This document shows positions 1-7,803 of a stretch of DNA of 64,000 nucleotides, piece by piece (position 1 is the first letter of the stretch; each line of letters opens with the position of its first letter). The stretch lies in assembly GCA_934702375.1 (NCBI GenBank), contig CAKUYE010000012.1, forward strand, positions 14,471 through 78,470. The letters are read 5' to 3'. The notes below the pieces were generated by a model, which worked only from the letters and a program-made list of their open reading frames with translations, did no database searches and was not told where the DNA came from. A program made the translations under genes and the position numbers. The DNA comes from an uncultured Bacillota bacterium. GTDB taxonomy: Bacteria; Bacillota; Dehalobacteriia; UBA7702.

Positions 1-125
1 GCAATACCGTGGGGAATATCGGTATCTTAGGCCCGACCCGAATGGAATATGCCAAAAGCGCATCTCTTATTCGGGAAGTTGCAAAGCAGCTTTCCACGGT
101 TCTTGACCATAACCCGAAAAAATAA
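1..125 (+). CDS. hrcA: Heat-inducible transcription repressor HrcA, C-terminal end (5' partial)
   Basis: The window opens inside this gene; the last 41 codons run from base 3 to the TAA at 123-125. The visible tail contains GILGPTRMEYAKSASLI, which matches the conserved C-terminal GPTRM-Y motif of HrcA, the repressor that binds CIRCE operators to control groE and dnaK heat-shock operons. It sits directly upstream of grpE-dnaK-dnaJ, the usual Bacillota order. Start, DNA-binding domain and any CIRCE element lie outside the window. Only 11 bases separate it from grpE, so the two are probably co-transcribed. Confidence 0.9.
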   Translation, partial: NTVGNIGILGPTRMEYAKSASLIREVAKQLSTVLDHNPKK

Positions 126-136
126 CGGAGGCAAAT

Positions 137-709
137 GTGACAAAAGAGGAACTGAAAGAAAAAGAAGAAACGAAGACAGAAGATGAAGCCGTAACCGCCG
201 AAGAAACGGAAACCGAAGAAGCACCGGCAGAAACCGGAGAGGACGAAGCGGAAGAAGCCGAAGAAGATTTGGCCGCCGAGCTGGAAGCCGCAAAAACGGA
301 ACTGGCGGAAAAATCCGATCAATACCTGCGTTTGCAGGCGGAATTTGATAACTTCCGTCGTCGTACCATCAAAGAAAAAGAAGATTTGCGTCAAACCGCC
401 AATGCCGATTTGCTCAGCGATCTCTTACCGGTCCTGGATAATCTGGAACGGGCTTTGGTTCACGCCGAAGGCAGTCCGATTTTGGAAGGTGTCGTGATGG
501 TGCAAAAGCAGCTGCTGGAAATTTTGAACCGTGTCGGTTTGGAAAAAGCCGGAGCCGAAGGGGAAGCCTTTGATCCGAAATTCCACGATGCGATTATGCA
601 GGAAGAAAAGGAAGGTACCGAATCCGGTACGATCCTGGAGGTCCTTCAGCCCGGTTATAAATACCATGACAAACTTCTGCGGGCGGCCATGGTAAAGGTT
701 GCCAAATAG
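137..709 (+). CDS. grpE: Nucleotide exchange factor GrpE
   Basis: 190 residues. GrpE is the cytoplasmic nucleotide exchange factor that releases ADP from DnaK. The first 45 residues are very acidic and low-complexity, as in the disordered N-terminus of the family. A long coiled coil follows, carrying the diagnostic AEFDNFRRRTIKEKED stretch, and then the small beta domain ending in GYKYHDKLLRAAMVKVAK. Translation starts at GTG 137, after a CGGAGG ribosome site; the ATG at 135 runs straight into TGA and is not usable. It lies between hrcA and dnaK, fitting a heat-shock operon. Confidence 0.95.
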   Translation: MTKEELKEKEETKTEDEAVTAEETETEEAPAETGEDEAEEAEEDLAAELEAAKTELAEKSDQYLRLQAEFDNFRRRTIKEKEDLRQTANADLLSDLLPVLDNLERALVHAEGSPILEGVVMVQKQLLEILNRVGLEKAGAEGEAFDPKFHDAIMQEEKEGTESGTILEVLQPGYKYHDKLLRAAMVKVAK

Positions 710-779
710 TAGCTGATTTTATTTGATACGCATAATTTTTTACATTTTATATAATCTAAAATAGTATGGAGGTATTTTT

Positions 780-2648
780 ATGAGTAAGATCATTGGTATC
801 GACTTAGGTACAACAAATTCCTGCGTAGCCGTAATGGAAGGCGGCGAAGCAGTCATTATCCCCAATGCAGAAGGAGCCAGAACAACCCCCTCTGTTGTAG
901 CATTTTCCAATAACGGTGAACGTCTTGTCGGCGCAGTTGCCAAAAGACAGGCCGTAACCAATCCTGACAAAACAGTGATGTCCATCAAAAGACACATGGG
1001 GAAAGATTATAAAGTGCATATTGATGGCAAAAATTATACTCCTCAGGAAATTTCCGCAATGATCCTTTCCAAATTGAAAGGTGATGCCGAAGCATATCTC
1101 GGCGATACCGTAAATCAGGCGGTAATCACTGTTCCCGCGTACTTCTCCGATGCTCAGCGTCAGGCTACCAAAGACGCCGGTAAAATTGCCGGTTTGGAAG
1201 TTCTGCGTATCATCAACGAACCTACCGCTGCTGCTCTTTCCTATGGCCTTGATAAAGGCGAAGACAGCACCGTTCTCGTATTTGACCTTGGCGGCGGTAC
1301 TTTCGACGTATCCATCCTTGAATTGGGCGACGGCGTTTTTGAAGTAAAAGCCACCAACGGTAACAACCTCCTGGGCGGCGATGACTTTGACCAGAAGATC
1401 ATTGATTATCTCGTAGCCGAATTTAAAAAATCCGACGGTATTGACCTTTCCGGCGACCGCATGGCAATGCAGCGTTTGAAAGAAGCTGCGGAAAAGGCAA
1501 AAATCGACCTTTCCGGCGTTATGACCGCCAACATCAACCTGCCTTTTATCACCGCTACCGCCGATGGCCCCAAACATATGGATATCACTCTTACCAGAGC
1601 AAAATTTAATGAAATCACCAAAGATCTGGTAGAAAAAACCATGGGTCCCACCCGTCAGGCTATGAGCGATGCCGGCCTCTCCGGCAGTGAAATCGACAAG
1701 GTTATCCTCGTCGGCGGTTCCTCCCGTATTCCTGCCGTTCAGGAAGCTATTAAGAACCTCCTGAACAAAGAACCCAGCAAGAGTGTTAACCCCGATGAAT
1801 GTGTTGCACTGGGCGCTGCCATTCAGGGCGGTGTTCTCGGCGGTGAAGTCAAAGACGTTCTTCTCCTTGATGTTACACCCCTTTCCCTGGGGATCGAAAC
1901 CCTCGGCGGCGTAAACACCAAGCTTATCGATAGAAATACAACCATCCCGACTTCTAAGAGCCAGATCTTCTCTACGGCTGCCGATAATCAGCCTGCCGTT
2001 GAAATCCATGTACTTCAGGGTGAAAGACCGATGGCTGCGGATAACAAAACTCTGGGCCGCTTTACGCTGAATGATATTCCCCCGGCACCCCGTGGGGTTC
2101 CTCAAATCGAAGTTAAATTCGATATTGATGCCAACGGTATCGTTCATGTCAGCGCAAAAGACCTTGGCACCGGTAAAGTTCAGACCATTACCATTACTGC
2201 TTCCAGCGGCTTGAGCGACGATGAAATCCAGCGTATGATGGATGAAGCCGACCAGTACAAGGAAGAAGACGAAAAGAGAAAAGAACAGATCGAAATCAGA
2301 AATAATGCCGATGCTGCCGTATATCAGGTAGAAAATACCATGAAAGAAATGGGCGATAAGCTTACCGATGCAGAAAAGAACGATCTGGAAAAAGCCAAAG
2401 CCGATTTGAAAACCGCTTTGGAAGGTACCGACAGCGATGCCATTAAAGCAAAGCTGGATGCCCTTTATGAAGTTCTTCATAAAGTTTCCGAACGCATCTA
2501 TGCACAGACTGCACAGCAGCAGGGGACACCCAACCCCGGCAACATGGGCGGCAACGCCGGCTGCGGCGATAACTGCGGCGGCTGCGCACCCGATGATGAT
2601 GTGGTTGATGCAGATTACACCGTTGTGGATGACGACGATAAGAAATAA
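780..2648 (+). CDS. dnaK: Chaperone protein DnaK (Hsp70)
   Basis: 622 residues, a normal length. DnaK is the ATP-dependent cytosolic chaperone working with DnaJ and GrpE. The ATPase domain shows GIDLGTTNS near residue 6, NEPTAAALSYG near 143 and DLGGGTFDVS near 168; the substrate-binding domain begins after the DVTPLSLGIETLGG stretch. A strong TGGAGG site precedes ATG 780. The C-terminal tail is odd: before the usual acidic end it carries CGDNCGGC, with Cys at about 595, 599 and 602, which resembles a small metal-binding or redox cluster. dnaJ follows after 20 bases. Confidence 0.98.
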   Translation: MSKIIGIDLGTTNSCVAVMEGGEAVIIPNAEGARTTPSVVAFSNNGERLVGAVAKRQAVTNPDKTVMSIKRHMGKDYKVHIDGKNYTPQEISAMILSKLKGDAEAYLGDTVNQAVITVPAYFSDAQRQATKDAGKIAGLEVLRIINEPTAAALSYGLDKGEDSTVLVFDLGGGTFDVSILELGDGVFEVKATNGNNLLGGDDFDQKIIDYLVAEFKKSDGIDLSGDRMAMQRLKEAAEKAKIDLSGVMTANINLPFITATADGPKHMDITLTRAKFNEITKDLVEKTMGPTRQAMSDAGLSGSEIDKVILVGGSSRIPAVQEAIKNLLNKEPSKSVNPDECVALGAAIQGGVLGGEVKDVLLLDVTPLSLGIETLGGVNTKLIDRNTTIPTSKSQIFSTAADNQPAVEIHVLQGERPMAADNKTLGRFTLNDIPPAPRGVPQIEVKFDIDANGIVHVSAKDLGTGKVQTITITASSGLSDDEIQRMMDEADQYKEEDEKRKEQIEIRNNADAAVYQVENTMKEMGDKLTDAEKNDLEKAKADLKTALEGTDSDAIKAKLDALYEVLHKVSERIYAQTAQQQGTPNPGNMGGNAGCGDNCGGCAPDDDVVDADYTVVDDDDKK

Positions 2649-2668
2649 GAACCGGGAAGGGATTAACG

Positions 2669-3835
2669 TTGGCAGAGAAAAGAGATTATTATGAAGTCCT
2701 TGGTGTAGACAAAGGGGCTTCTGCAGATGAGATCAAAAAAGCCTATAAAAAAATGGCAAAAAAATATCATCCCGACTTGAATCCCGATAATCCCGAAGCA
2801 GCGGAAAAATTTAAAGAAGTGAACGAAGCGGCGAGCGTTTTGACGGATGCGGATAAACGCTCCCGCTACGATCAATTTGGTCACGCCGGCGTCGATGGCA
2901 ACAACATGGGCGGCGGCGGTTTTGGCGGCTTTGAGGATTTCGGTGGATTTGGTGATATTTTCGATACTTTGTTTGGCGGCGGCGGTGGTCGCCGGAGCGA
3001 CCCCAATCGCCCTCAGCGTGGCGCCGATATTGAAGCCAGTCTTGATATTTCCTTTGAAGAAGCGGCTTTTGGCGTAGAAAAGGATGTTACCATTACCCGT
3101 CGTGATCAATGCTCTACCTGTCACGGCAGCGGTGCTGCGGCCGGTACTTCTCGAAAGACTTGCCCCAACTGCCATGGCAGCGGTCAGGTTCGCACGGTGC
3201 AAAATACGCCCCTTGGGCAAATGCAGAGTGTGCGCCCCTGTCCTCAATGCGGCGGGGAAGGCTCCATTGTGGAACAGCCCTGTTCCGCCTGTAACGGCAA
3301 CGGCTTCGTGAAAAAGAAACATACCATTAAGGTTTCGGTTCCCGCCGGGATTGCCGATGGTAATACCTTGCGTAATAACGGTCAGGGGAATTGCGGTAAA
3401 AAAGGCGGCCCCAATGGTGACCTCTATGTTCGCATTTATGTTCGTCCTCACAAGCTCTTTGAAAGAGTTAATGATGATGTTTATGCCGATGAGGATATCA
3501 CCTTTGCTCAGGCTGCTTTAGGCGATACCTTACAGGTTCCCACCCTTGACGGCAATGTGGCCTTTCAGATTCCGGCAGGGACCCAGAACGGCGCCGTGTT
3601 CCGTTTGAAAGGGAAGGGGATTCCTCATCTTCGGGGTAAAGGCCGAGGAGATCACCGCATCAAGGTTCGGGTAGTGGTCCCCAACGATTTGACCGAAGAG
3701 CAGAAAGATATGCTGAGAGCCTTTGATGCTTCTCTGGCGAACAACAATTACTCCAAATCGGCCAAAAAAGCGGAAAAGAGCCACCGTGGTTTCTTTGACA
3801 AAATGAAGGATGCTTTTAAGGGCAGCGGAGAATAA
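2669..3835 (+). CDS. dnaJ: Chaperone protein DnaJ (Hsp40)
   Basis: 388 residues. DnaJ delivers substrates to DnaK and stimulates its ATPase. The J domain occupies residues 5-70 with HPD at 34-36. A Gly/Phe-rich linker follows. The zinc domain has four CxxCxGxG repeats (CSTCHGSG, CPNCHGSG, CPQCGGEG, CSACNGNG), and then come the two C-terminal beta domains. The start is TTG 2669, preceded by a GGAAGGGAT ribosome site; no in-frame ATG lies nearby and the J domain begins immediately. It is the last heat-shock gene before the prmA promoter/terminator hairpin. Confidence 0.97.
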   Translation: MAEKRDYYEVLGVDKGASADEIKKAYKKMAKKYHPDLNPDNPEAAEKFKEVNEAASVLTDADKRSRYDQFGHAGVDGNNMGGGGFGGFEDFGGFGDIFDTLFGGGGGRRSDPNRPQRGADIEASLDISFEEAAFGVEKDVTITRRDQCSTCHGSGAAAGTSRKTCPNCHGSGQVRTVQNTPLGQMQSVRPCPQCGGEGSIVEQPCSACNGNGFVKKKHTIKVSVPAGIADGNTLRNNGQGNCGKKGGPNGDLYVRIYVRPHKLFERVNDDVYADEDITFAQAALGDTLQVPTLDGNVAFQIPAGTQNGAVFRLKGKGIPHLRGKGRGDHRIKVRVVVPNDLTEEQKDMLRAFDASLANNNYSKSAKKAEKSHRGFFDKMKDAFKGSGE

Positions 3836-3925
3836 CGCAAAATTTCAGAGAAAGAAAATAATTTGTCGAATGCTCCGATTTTGCGCAGATTTTTTGCGAA
3901 GGAAATCATTATTTAAAAATTATTC

Positions 3926-3954
3926 TTGAAAGAATAGAAAAACTCAAGTATACT
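3926..3954 (+). promoter_or_regulatory. Sigma-A-type promoter of prmA operon
   Basis: TTGAAA at 3926-3931, 17-base spacer, TATACT at 3949-3954; predicted start near 3961. The -10 box lies inside one arm of the inverted repeat 3942-3978, so the same DNA may act as terminator for dnaJ read-through and as promoter for prmA. Confidence 0.7.
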
Positions 3955-3984
3955 TATTGTGGTATTGTATGCTTGAGTTTTTTT
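3942..3984 (+). terminator. Intrinsic terminator between dnaJ and prmA
   Basis: Arms actcaagtatac (3942-3953) and gtatgcttgagt (3967-3978) pair over 12 bases with one G-U, with a 13-base loop followed by a T run at 3977-3984. It is close upstream of the prmA ribosome site and overlaps the prmA promoter. Confidence 0.65.
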
Positions 3985-3997
3985 GTGGAGGTCTGTT

Positions 3998-4936
3998 GTG
4001 GCTTATTTTATTTGTGAAGTTCATACCGATTGTGCCCATGAAGCGGAAATCGTCGCCTTGCTGAATGACTGTGGTGTTGCCGGTGTGGCGGTGGAAGGTG
4101 CTGCCTTTGTTCGGGAAGCCATTGCCGAAGGTCTGGCGGAAATATGGGATGAACAACAGATACAGAATGATGATGATTCTCTGGTCGTAAAAGGGTTCTA
4201 TCCCGAAGATCAGGATATTACGGCGGAAAAGGAAAAGCTTACCGCCGCTTTGGCCATCTACGAAATGCTCAACGGTGTTTCCCTGCAGTATTCCTTTTAC
4301 AGCCTTGCCGATGAGGAATGGCAGGATGCCTGGAAGCAGTATTACAAGCCCTTTCGCGTAGGAGACCGCCTTATTATTAAACCGACTTGGGAGGATTATG
4401 TTCCCGAGAAAGAAGATATTATTATTGAGCTGGATCCCGGATTGGCTTTTGGTACCGGGAGCCATCCCACCACCAACGGCGCTTTGCGTCTTTTAGAGCG
4501 GTATGTAAAGGCCGGAGATCAGGTTTTGGATTGCGGCTGCGGCAGCGGTATTTTGGCGGTTGCCGCCGCAAAGCTCGGCGCCGAAAAGGTGTATGCCGTC
4601 GATATCGACCACGATGCCGTATTGTCGGCGGTACGAAATATTCGTATCAACGGTCTTTTTACGAAGATCGAAGTATTCTGTGATGATGTTACGAAGCGCA
4701 GCTTTCAACGACTGGCACCGTTTCAGATTGTTGTGGCCAATATCGTTGCCGATGTGATTCTTCCCATGCTTCCTTCGGCAGCAGCTCTCACCGAAAAAGG
4801 AAATCTTCTCATCGCCGGGGGCATTATTGCCCATCGCAAAGAGGAGGTTTTTGCCGCCCTGGCAGAACACGGTTTTTCGGTAAAGGATGTATTGTGTGAA
4901 GGGGATTGGGTCACCCTGGCAGCAGAAAGGATTTGA
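3998..4936 (+). CDS. prmA: Ribosomal protein L11 methyltransferase PrmA
   Basis: 312 residues from GTG 3998. The enzyme trimethylates ribosomal protein L11 using S-adenosylmethionine. The N-terminal half is the L11-recognition region, with DPGLAFGTGSHPTT typical of the family. The C-terminal Rossmann methyltransferase has motif I VLDCGCGSGILAVAAAKLGA, and IVVANIVADVI in the catalytic core. The frame is open to a TTG at 3983, but that codon precedes the GGAGG ribosome site (3987-3991); GTG 3998 has a 6-base spacer and begins MAYFICEVHT. First gene of the prmA-rsmE-mtaB-HIT run. Confidence 0.95.
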   Translation: MAYFICEVHTDCAHEAEIVALLNDCGVAGVAVEGAAFVREAIAEGLAEIWDEQQIQNDDDSLVVKGFYPEDQDITAEKEKLTAALAIYEMLNGVSLQYSFYSLADEEWQDAWKQYYKPFRVGDRLIIKPTWEDYVPEKEDIIIELDPGLAFGTGSHPTTNGALRLLERYVKAGDQVLDCGCGSGILAVAAAKLGAEKVYAVDIDHDAVLSAVRNIRINGLFTKIEVFCDDVTKRSFQRLAPFQIVVANIVADVILPMLPSAAALTEKGNLLIAGGIIAHRKEEVFAALAEHGFSVKDVLCEGDWVTLAAERI

Positions 4937-4939
4937 ACT

Positions 4940-5698
4940 ATGCAGACTTTCTATATCCATAAAGAGGATGTAACCGATGATCTTTTAACGATCAAAGGGG
5001 ACGTCTGCCATCATATCAGCCGCGTGTTGCGGATGCATGTCGGAGATACATTACGCTGCTCCGATCAGGAATCCTTTTACTATGAGGGTACGATCTCCGA
5101 AATCACCAGGGAAGCGGTGACCGTTGCTATTACAAAGACCTATGCCATTGACGATGAACCGGGAATTTTTGTGACGTTGATCCAATGTTTGCCCCGGGGA
5201 GATAAATTTGATACGGTGATTCAGAAAACGACAGAGCTTGGGATCAGCCGAATCATTCCCGTGGAAAGCGAAAATTCCCAGGTACGACTGAAAAAAGATA
5301 AAAAGGCGGAAAAGCAGCAGCGCTGGCAGCGTATTGCCGCTTCTGCCGCCGAACAGTGCGGCCGGGGGTGTGTGCCCGAGGTCCTGTTGCCGGTAAAGCT
5401 GCCGGAGGCATTTTCTTTGCTGGAGCCGGGTACGGAAATCCTCTTCTGTTACGAAGCCGATTTTCAACACAGCTTTGGCAAGACTGTAAAAATGATTCGA
5501 GAAAAAACAAATCGCATTGCCCTTGTGATCGGCCCGGAAGGCGGCTTTTCTCCGTCGGAAGCAGAGAATATCATTGCTTTAAAGGGACACCCCGTAACGA
5601 TGGGCAAGCGAATTCTGCGCACAGAAACCGCCGGGCCGACGGCACTTTCTGCCTTGATGTTTGCCTGTGGAGAATGGGAGGTGCTCAATGAAAATTAA
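4940..5698 (+). CDS. rsmE: 16S rRNA (uracil-1498-N3)-methyltransferase RsmE
   Basis: 252 residues, a SPOUT-class methyltransferase that modifies U1498 of 16S rRNA. The N-terminal PUA-like region contains HHISRVLRMHVGD, and the C-terminal knotted domain contains VIGPEGGFSPSEAE and GKRILRTETAGPTALSAL, both signature stretches. It starts at ATG 4940, three bases after the prmA stop, and overlaps the start of mtaB by 11 bases, so the three genes are translationally coupled. prmA-rsmE-mtaB is a common Bacillota order. Confidence 0.96.
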   Translation: MQTFYIHKEDVTDDLLTIKGDVCHHISRVLRMHVGDTLRCSDQESFYYEGTISEITREAVTVAITKTYAIDDEPGIFVTLIQCLPRGDKFDTVIQKTTELGISRIIPVESENSQVRLKKDKKAEKQQRWQRIAASAAEQCGRGCVPEVLLPVKLPEAFSLLEPGTEILFCYEADFQHSFGKTVKMIREKTNRIALVIGPEGGFSPSEAENIIALKGHPVTMGKRILRTETAGPTALSALMFACGEWEVLNEN

Positions 5699-7019
5699 TA
5701 CAGTTTCTGTTGTTACATTGGGCTGCCGTGTGAATCAATATGAAAGTGAAGCCATTGCCCGGGATTTTGAAGCTCGCGGCTATGAGATTGCCCGAAACCG
5801 AAAAAATGCCGATGTGATTATTGTGAATACCTGTTGTGTGACGAAAACCTCTGAAAGTAAGAGCCGCCGCACGATTCGTCATTTGCATACGGAAAACCCC
5901 GATGCTTTGATCGTAGTGACCGGTTGTTACGGACAGCGTGCCGGTCATGAATTGCTTTCCATTCCCGGTGTGGCTCTTGTGACCGGGAACGGGGAAAAGG
6001 ATAAGCTGGCAGAGTTGGTGGATAATCTCAACGAACGGCAGATTCCCCGGCTGGATGTGAGCAATATTATGATGCGCCGCCATTTTCCCAATGCCAAGGT
6101 AAAGGAAAAAACCACCAGCCGGGTAAGGGATTATCTGAAAATTCAGGATGGATGCGAGCAGTTTTGCACCTATTGCATCGTTCCCTATGTCCGCGGTCCG
6201 GTAGTGAGCCGCCCCTATGATGATATTATTGCCGAAGCTCGTTGTCTGGACGCCCGAGGCTTTAAGGAACTGGTTCTCACCGGGATTCATACCGGATTTT
6301 ACGGTAAGGATCTTCCCGATGATGTTAATCTTGTTACGGTGCTAAAAGGGCTGTTGAAGGAAACCGGTATTCAGCGCTTTCGTTTGAGTTCTCTGGAACC
6401 GAAGGAGGTCAGTGATGAGTTGATCGACCTTGTGGCTTCCGAAGAGCGGTTGTGCAACCATTTTCATATTCCCCTTCAAAGCGGAGATAATGAAATTTTA
6501 AAGAAAATGAATCGGCCCTATACCCGGGAAGAATATATTGCTCTCACGAAGCGGATCTATAAGAAAATCCCCGATGCCGCTATCAGCGCCGATATTATCG
6601 TCGGTTTTCCCGGCGAAAGCGACGGTGCTTTTGAAAATACCGTGGATGTTTTGACCAATGCGGAATTTGCTTTTATCCACAGCTTTCCCTATTCCCCCAG
6701 AGAAGGGACGAAGGCGGCGATTTTTCCCCACCGGGTTCCCGGTGAATTGAAGGAAAAACGGCAGAAAACTCTGCTTTCCCTGGGAGATTTCTATAAATAT
6801 CGTTTTGCCGAGCGGCATATCTGGCAGACTATGGATGTTCTGGTGGAAAGCCGTGATCGCAACGGCTATTGCCAGGGACATACCGATAATTTCCTTTTGG
6901 TACGCTTCCCGGCGGAAACAAAAGGTCTTTGCGGCAAAATGGTAAAAGTAAAAGCGTTAAAAAACGATGAGGGTGTCCTCATCGGTGAAATGATAAAGGA
7001 GAATGAAAACTATGAGTGA
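5688..7019 (+). CDS. mtaB: tRNA t6A37 methylthiotransferase MtaB
   Basis: 443 residues. This radical SAM enzyme adds a methylthio group to t6A at position 37 of tRNAs reading ANN codons. Domain order is an N-terminal UPF0004 region with cluster-binding cysteines (TLGCRVNQYE, VNTCCVT, VTGCYGQ), a radical SAM core with QDGCEQFCTYCIVPY (CxxxCxxC), and a C-terminal TRAM-like region. The start was moved from an open TTG at 5661 to ATG 5688, which has GGGAGG seven bases upstream and begins MKINTVSVVTLGCRVNQ. It overlaps rsmE and the downstream HIT gene. Confidence 0.95.
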   Translation: MKINTVSVVTLGCRVNQYESEAIARDFEARGYEIARNRKNADVIIVNTCCVTKTSESKSRRTIRHLHTENPDALIVVTGCYGQRAGHELLSIPGVALVTGNGEKDKLAELVDNLNERQIPRLDVSNIMMRRHFPNAKVKEKTTSRVRDYLKIQDGCEQFCTYCIVPYVRGPVVSRPYDDIIAEARCLDARGFKELVLTGIHTGFYGKDLPDDVNLVTVLKGLLKETGIQRFRLSSLEPKEVSDELIDLVASEERLCNHFHIPLQSGDNEILKKMNRPYTREEYIALTKRIYKKIPDAAISADIIVGFPGESDGAFENTVDVLTNAEFAFIHSFPYSPREGTKAAIFPHRVPGELKEKRQKTLLSLGDFYKYRFAERHIWQTMDVLVESRDRNGYCQGHTDNFLLVRFPAETKGLCGKMVKVKALKNDEGVLIGEMIKENENYE

Positions 7020-7353
7020 TTGTATCTTTTGCAAGATCATTGATCGTGAGATCCCTTCCAAGATCGTCTATGAAGACGATGACATCATTGCCTTTGAGGA
7101 TGTAAACCCCCTTGCTCCCGTTCATATCTTGTTGATTCCCAAAAAACATATTGCCACCGCTGCCGATCTTCAGGAAGAAGATGCCGCTGTGATCGGTAAA
7201 ATTTTTCTTACTGCTAAAAAAATTGCCGAAGAAAAAGGCCTTGCCGAAGATGGATACCGTATTGTCAATAACTGCAAATCCGCAGGTGGGCAAGAGGTTT
7301 TCCATATTCACTTCCACCTTCTTGGCGGTGAAAAACTCGGACTTTTTGTTTAA
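7012..7353 (+). CDS. HIT-family nucleotide-binding protein (HinT/YcfF-like)
   Basis: 113 residues. Histidine-triad proteins hydrolyse nucleoside phosphoramidates and related adenylates. N-terminal CIFCKIIDREIPSKIVYEDD and the catalytic HIHFHLLGG (HxHxH) identify the HinT branch. There are two candidate starts: ATG 7003 sits only one base after AAAGGAG, while ATG 7012 has a 10-base spacer and begins MSDCIFCKI, so I prefer the latter. It overlaps the mtaB stop and closes the operon; a strong independent promoter for rpsU follows. Confidence 0.93.
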   Translation: MSDCIFCKIIDREIPSKIVYEDDDIIAFEDVNPLAPVHILLIPKKHIATAADLQEEDAAVIGKIFLTAKKIAEEKGLAEDGYRIVNNCKSAGGQEVFHIHFHLLGGEKLGLFV

Positions 7354-7375
7354 TCAATAAATTTTATTTTGATTA

Positions 7376-7404
7376 TTGACGAATAGCTTATTATTTGGTA
7401 TAAT
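7376..7404 (+). promoter_or_regulatory. Promoter of rpsU
   Basis: TTGACG at 7376-7381, 17-base spacer, TATAAT at 7399-7404. Predicted start is near 7411, giving an untranslated leader of about 107 bases before rpsU, with a hairpin gatggc/gccgtc around 7456-7472. Confidence 0.8.
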
Positions 7405-7517
7405 TCAATGGTACGTGATGATGCGGCCGTTGTTTCCGCCTTATCATAACCCGAGATGGCAAAATGCCGTCTGTTTATCACTCTATCGAAATGGTAGCAC
7501 CGGAGGGAGGGATAGGA

Positions 7518-7694
7518 ATGAGCGAAGTACGTGTAGGAAAAAATGAAAGCTTAGACAGTGCCCTGCGCCGTTTTAAACGGAGTTGCCAAAAAGCGGGGGT
7601 GATGGCTGATATAAGAAGACATGAACATTATGAAAAACCCAGCGTTAGACGGAAGAAAAAATCCGAAGCAGCGCGCAAACGTAAATGGAAATAA
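7518..7694 (+). CDS. rpsU: 30S ribosomal protein bS21
   Basis: 58 residues, the usual length for bS21, a small basic protein of the 30S subunit near the anti-Shine-Dalgarno end of 16S rRNA. The sequence SEVRVGKNESLDSALRRFKR and the Arg/Lys-rich tail ending RKRKWK are family hallmarks. ATG 7518 follows GGAGGGAGGGAT; the open frame upstream is leader RNA rather than protein. The gene has its own strong promoter and a strong terminator, so it is monocistronic. The long leader raises the possibility of post-transcriptional control. Confidence 0.96.
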   Translation: MSEVRVGKNESLDSALRRFKRSCQKAGVMADIRRHEHYEKPSVRRKKKSEAARKRKWK

Positions 7695-7705
7695 TTTCTG
7701 AAAGC

Positions 7706-7742
7706 AAAAGCACTTATATCAAAGAGATATAAGTGCTTTTTT
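7706..7742 (+). terminator. Terminator of rpsU
   Basis: A perfect 15-base stem, aaaagcacttatatc (7706-7720) with gatataagtgctttt (7726-7740), 5-base loop, ending in a T run. Confidence 0.9.
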
Positions 7743-7803
7743 CTAAGTTGGCTACTTTTGTAAGAAATGGAAAGAGCTTTGCTTTGAAAGAGGGAGGATG
7801 CCG

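Noticed and set aside
804..2480. 558-codon open frame on the minus strand opposite dnaK
   Set aside because: Shadow of the strongly biased dnaK codons; no ribosome site or recognisable domain.
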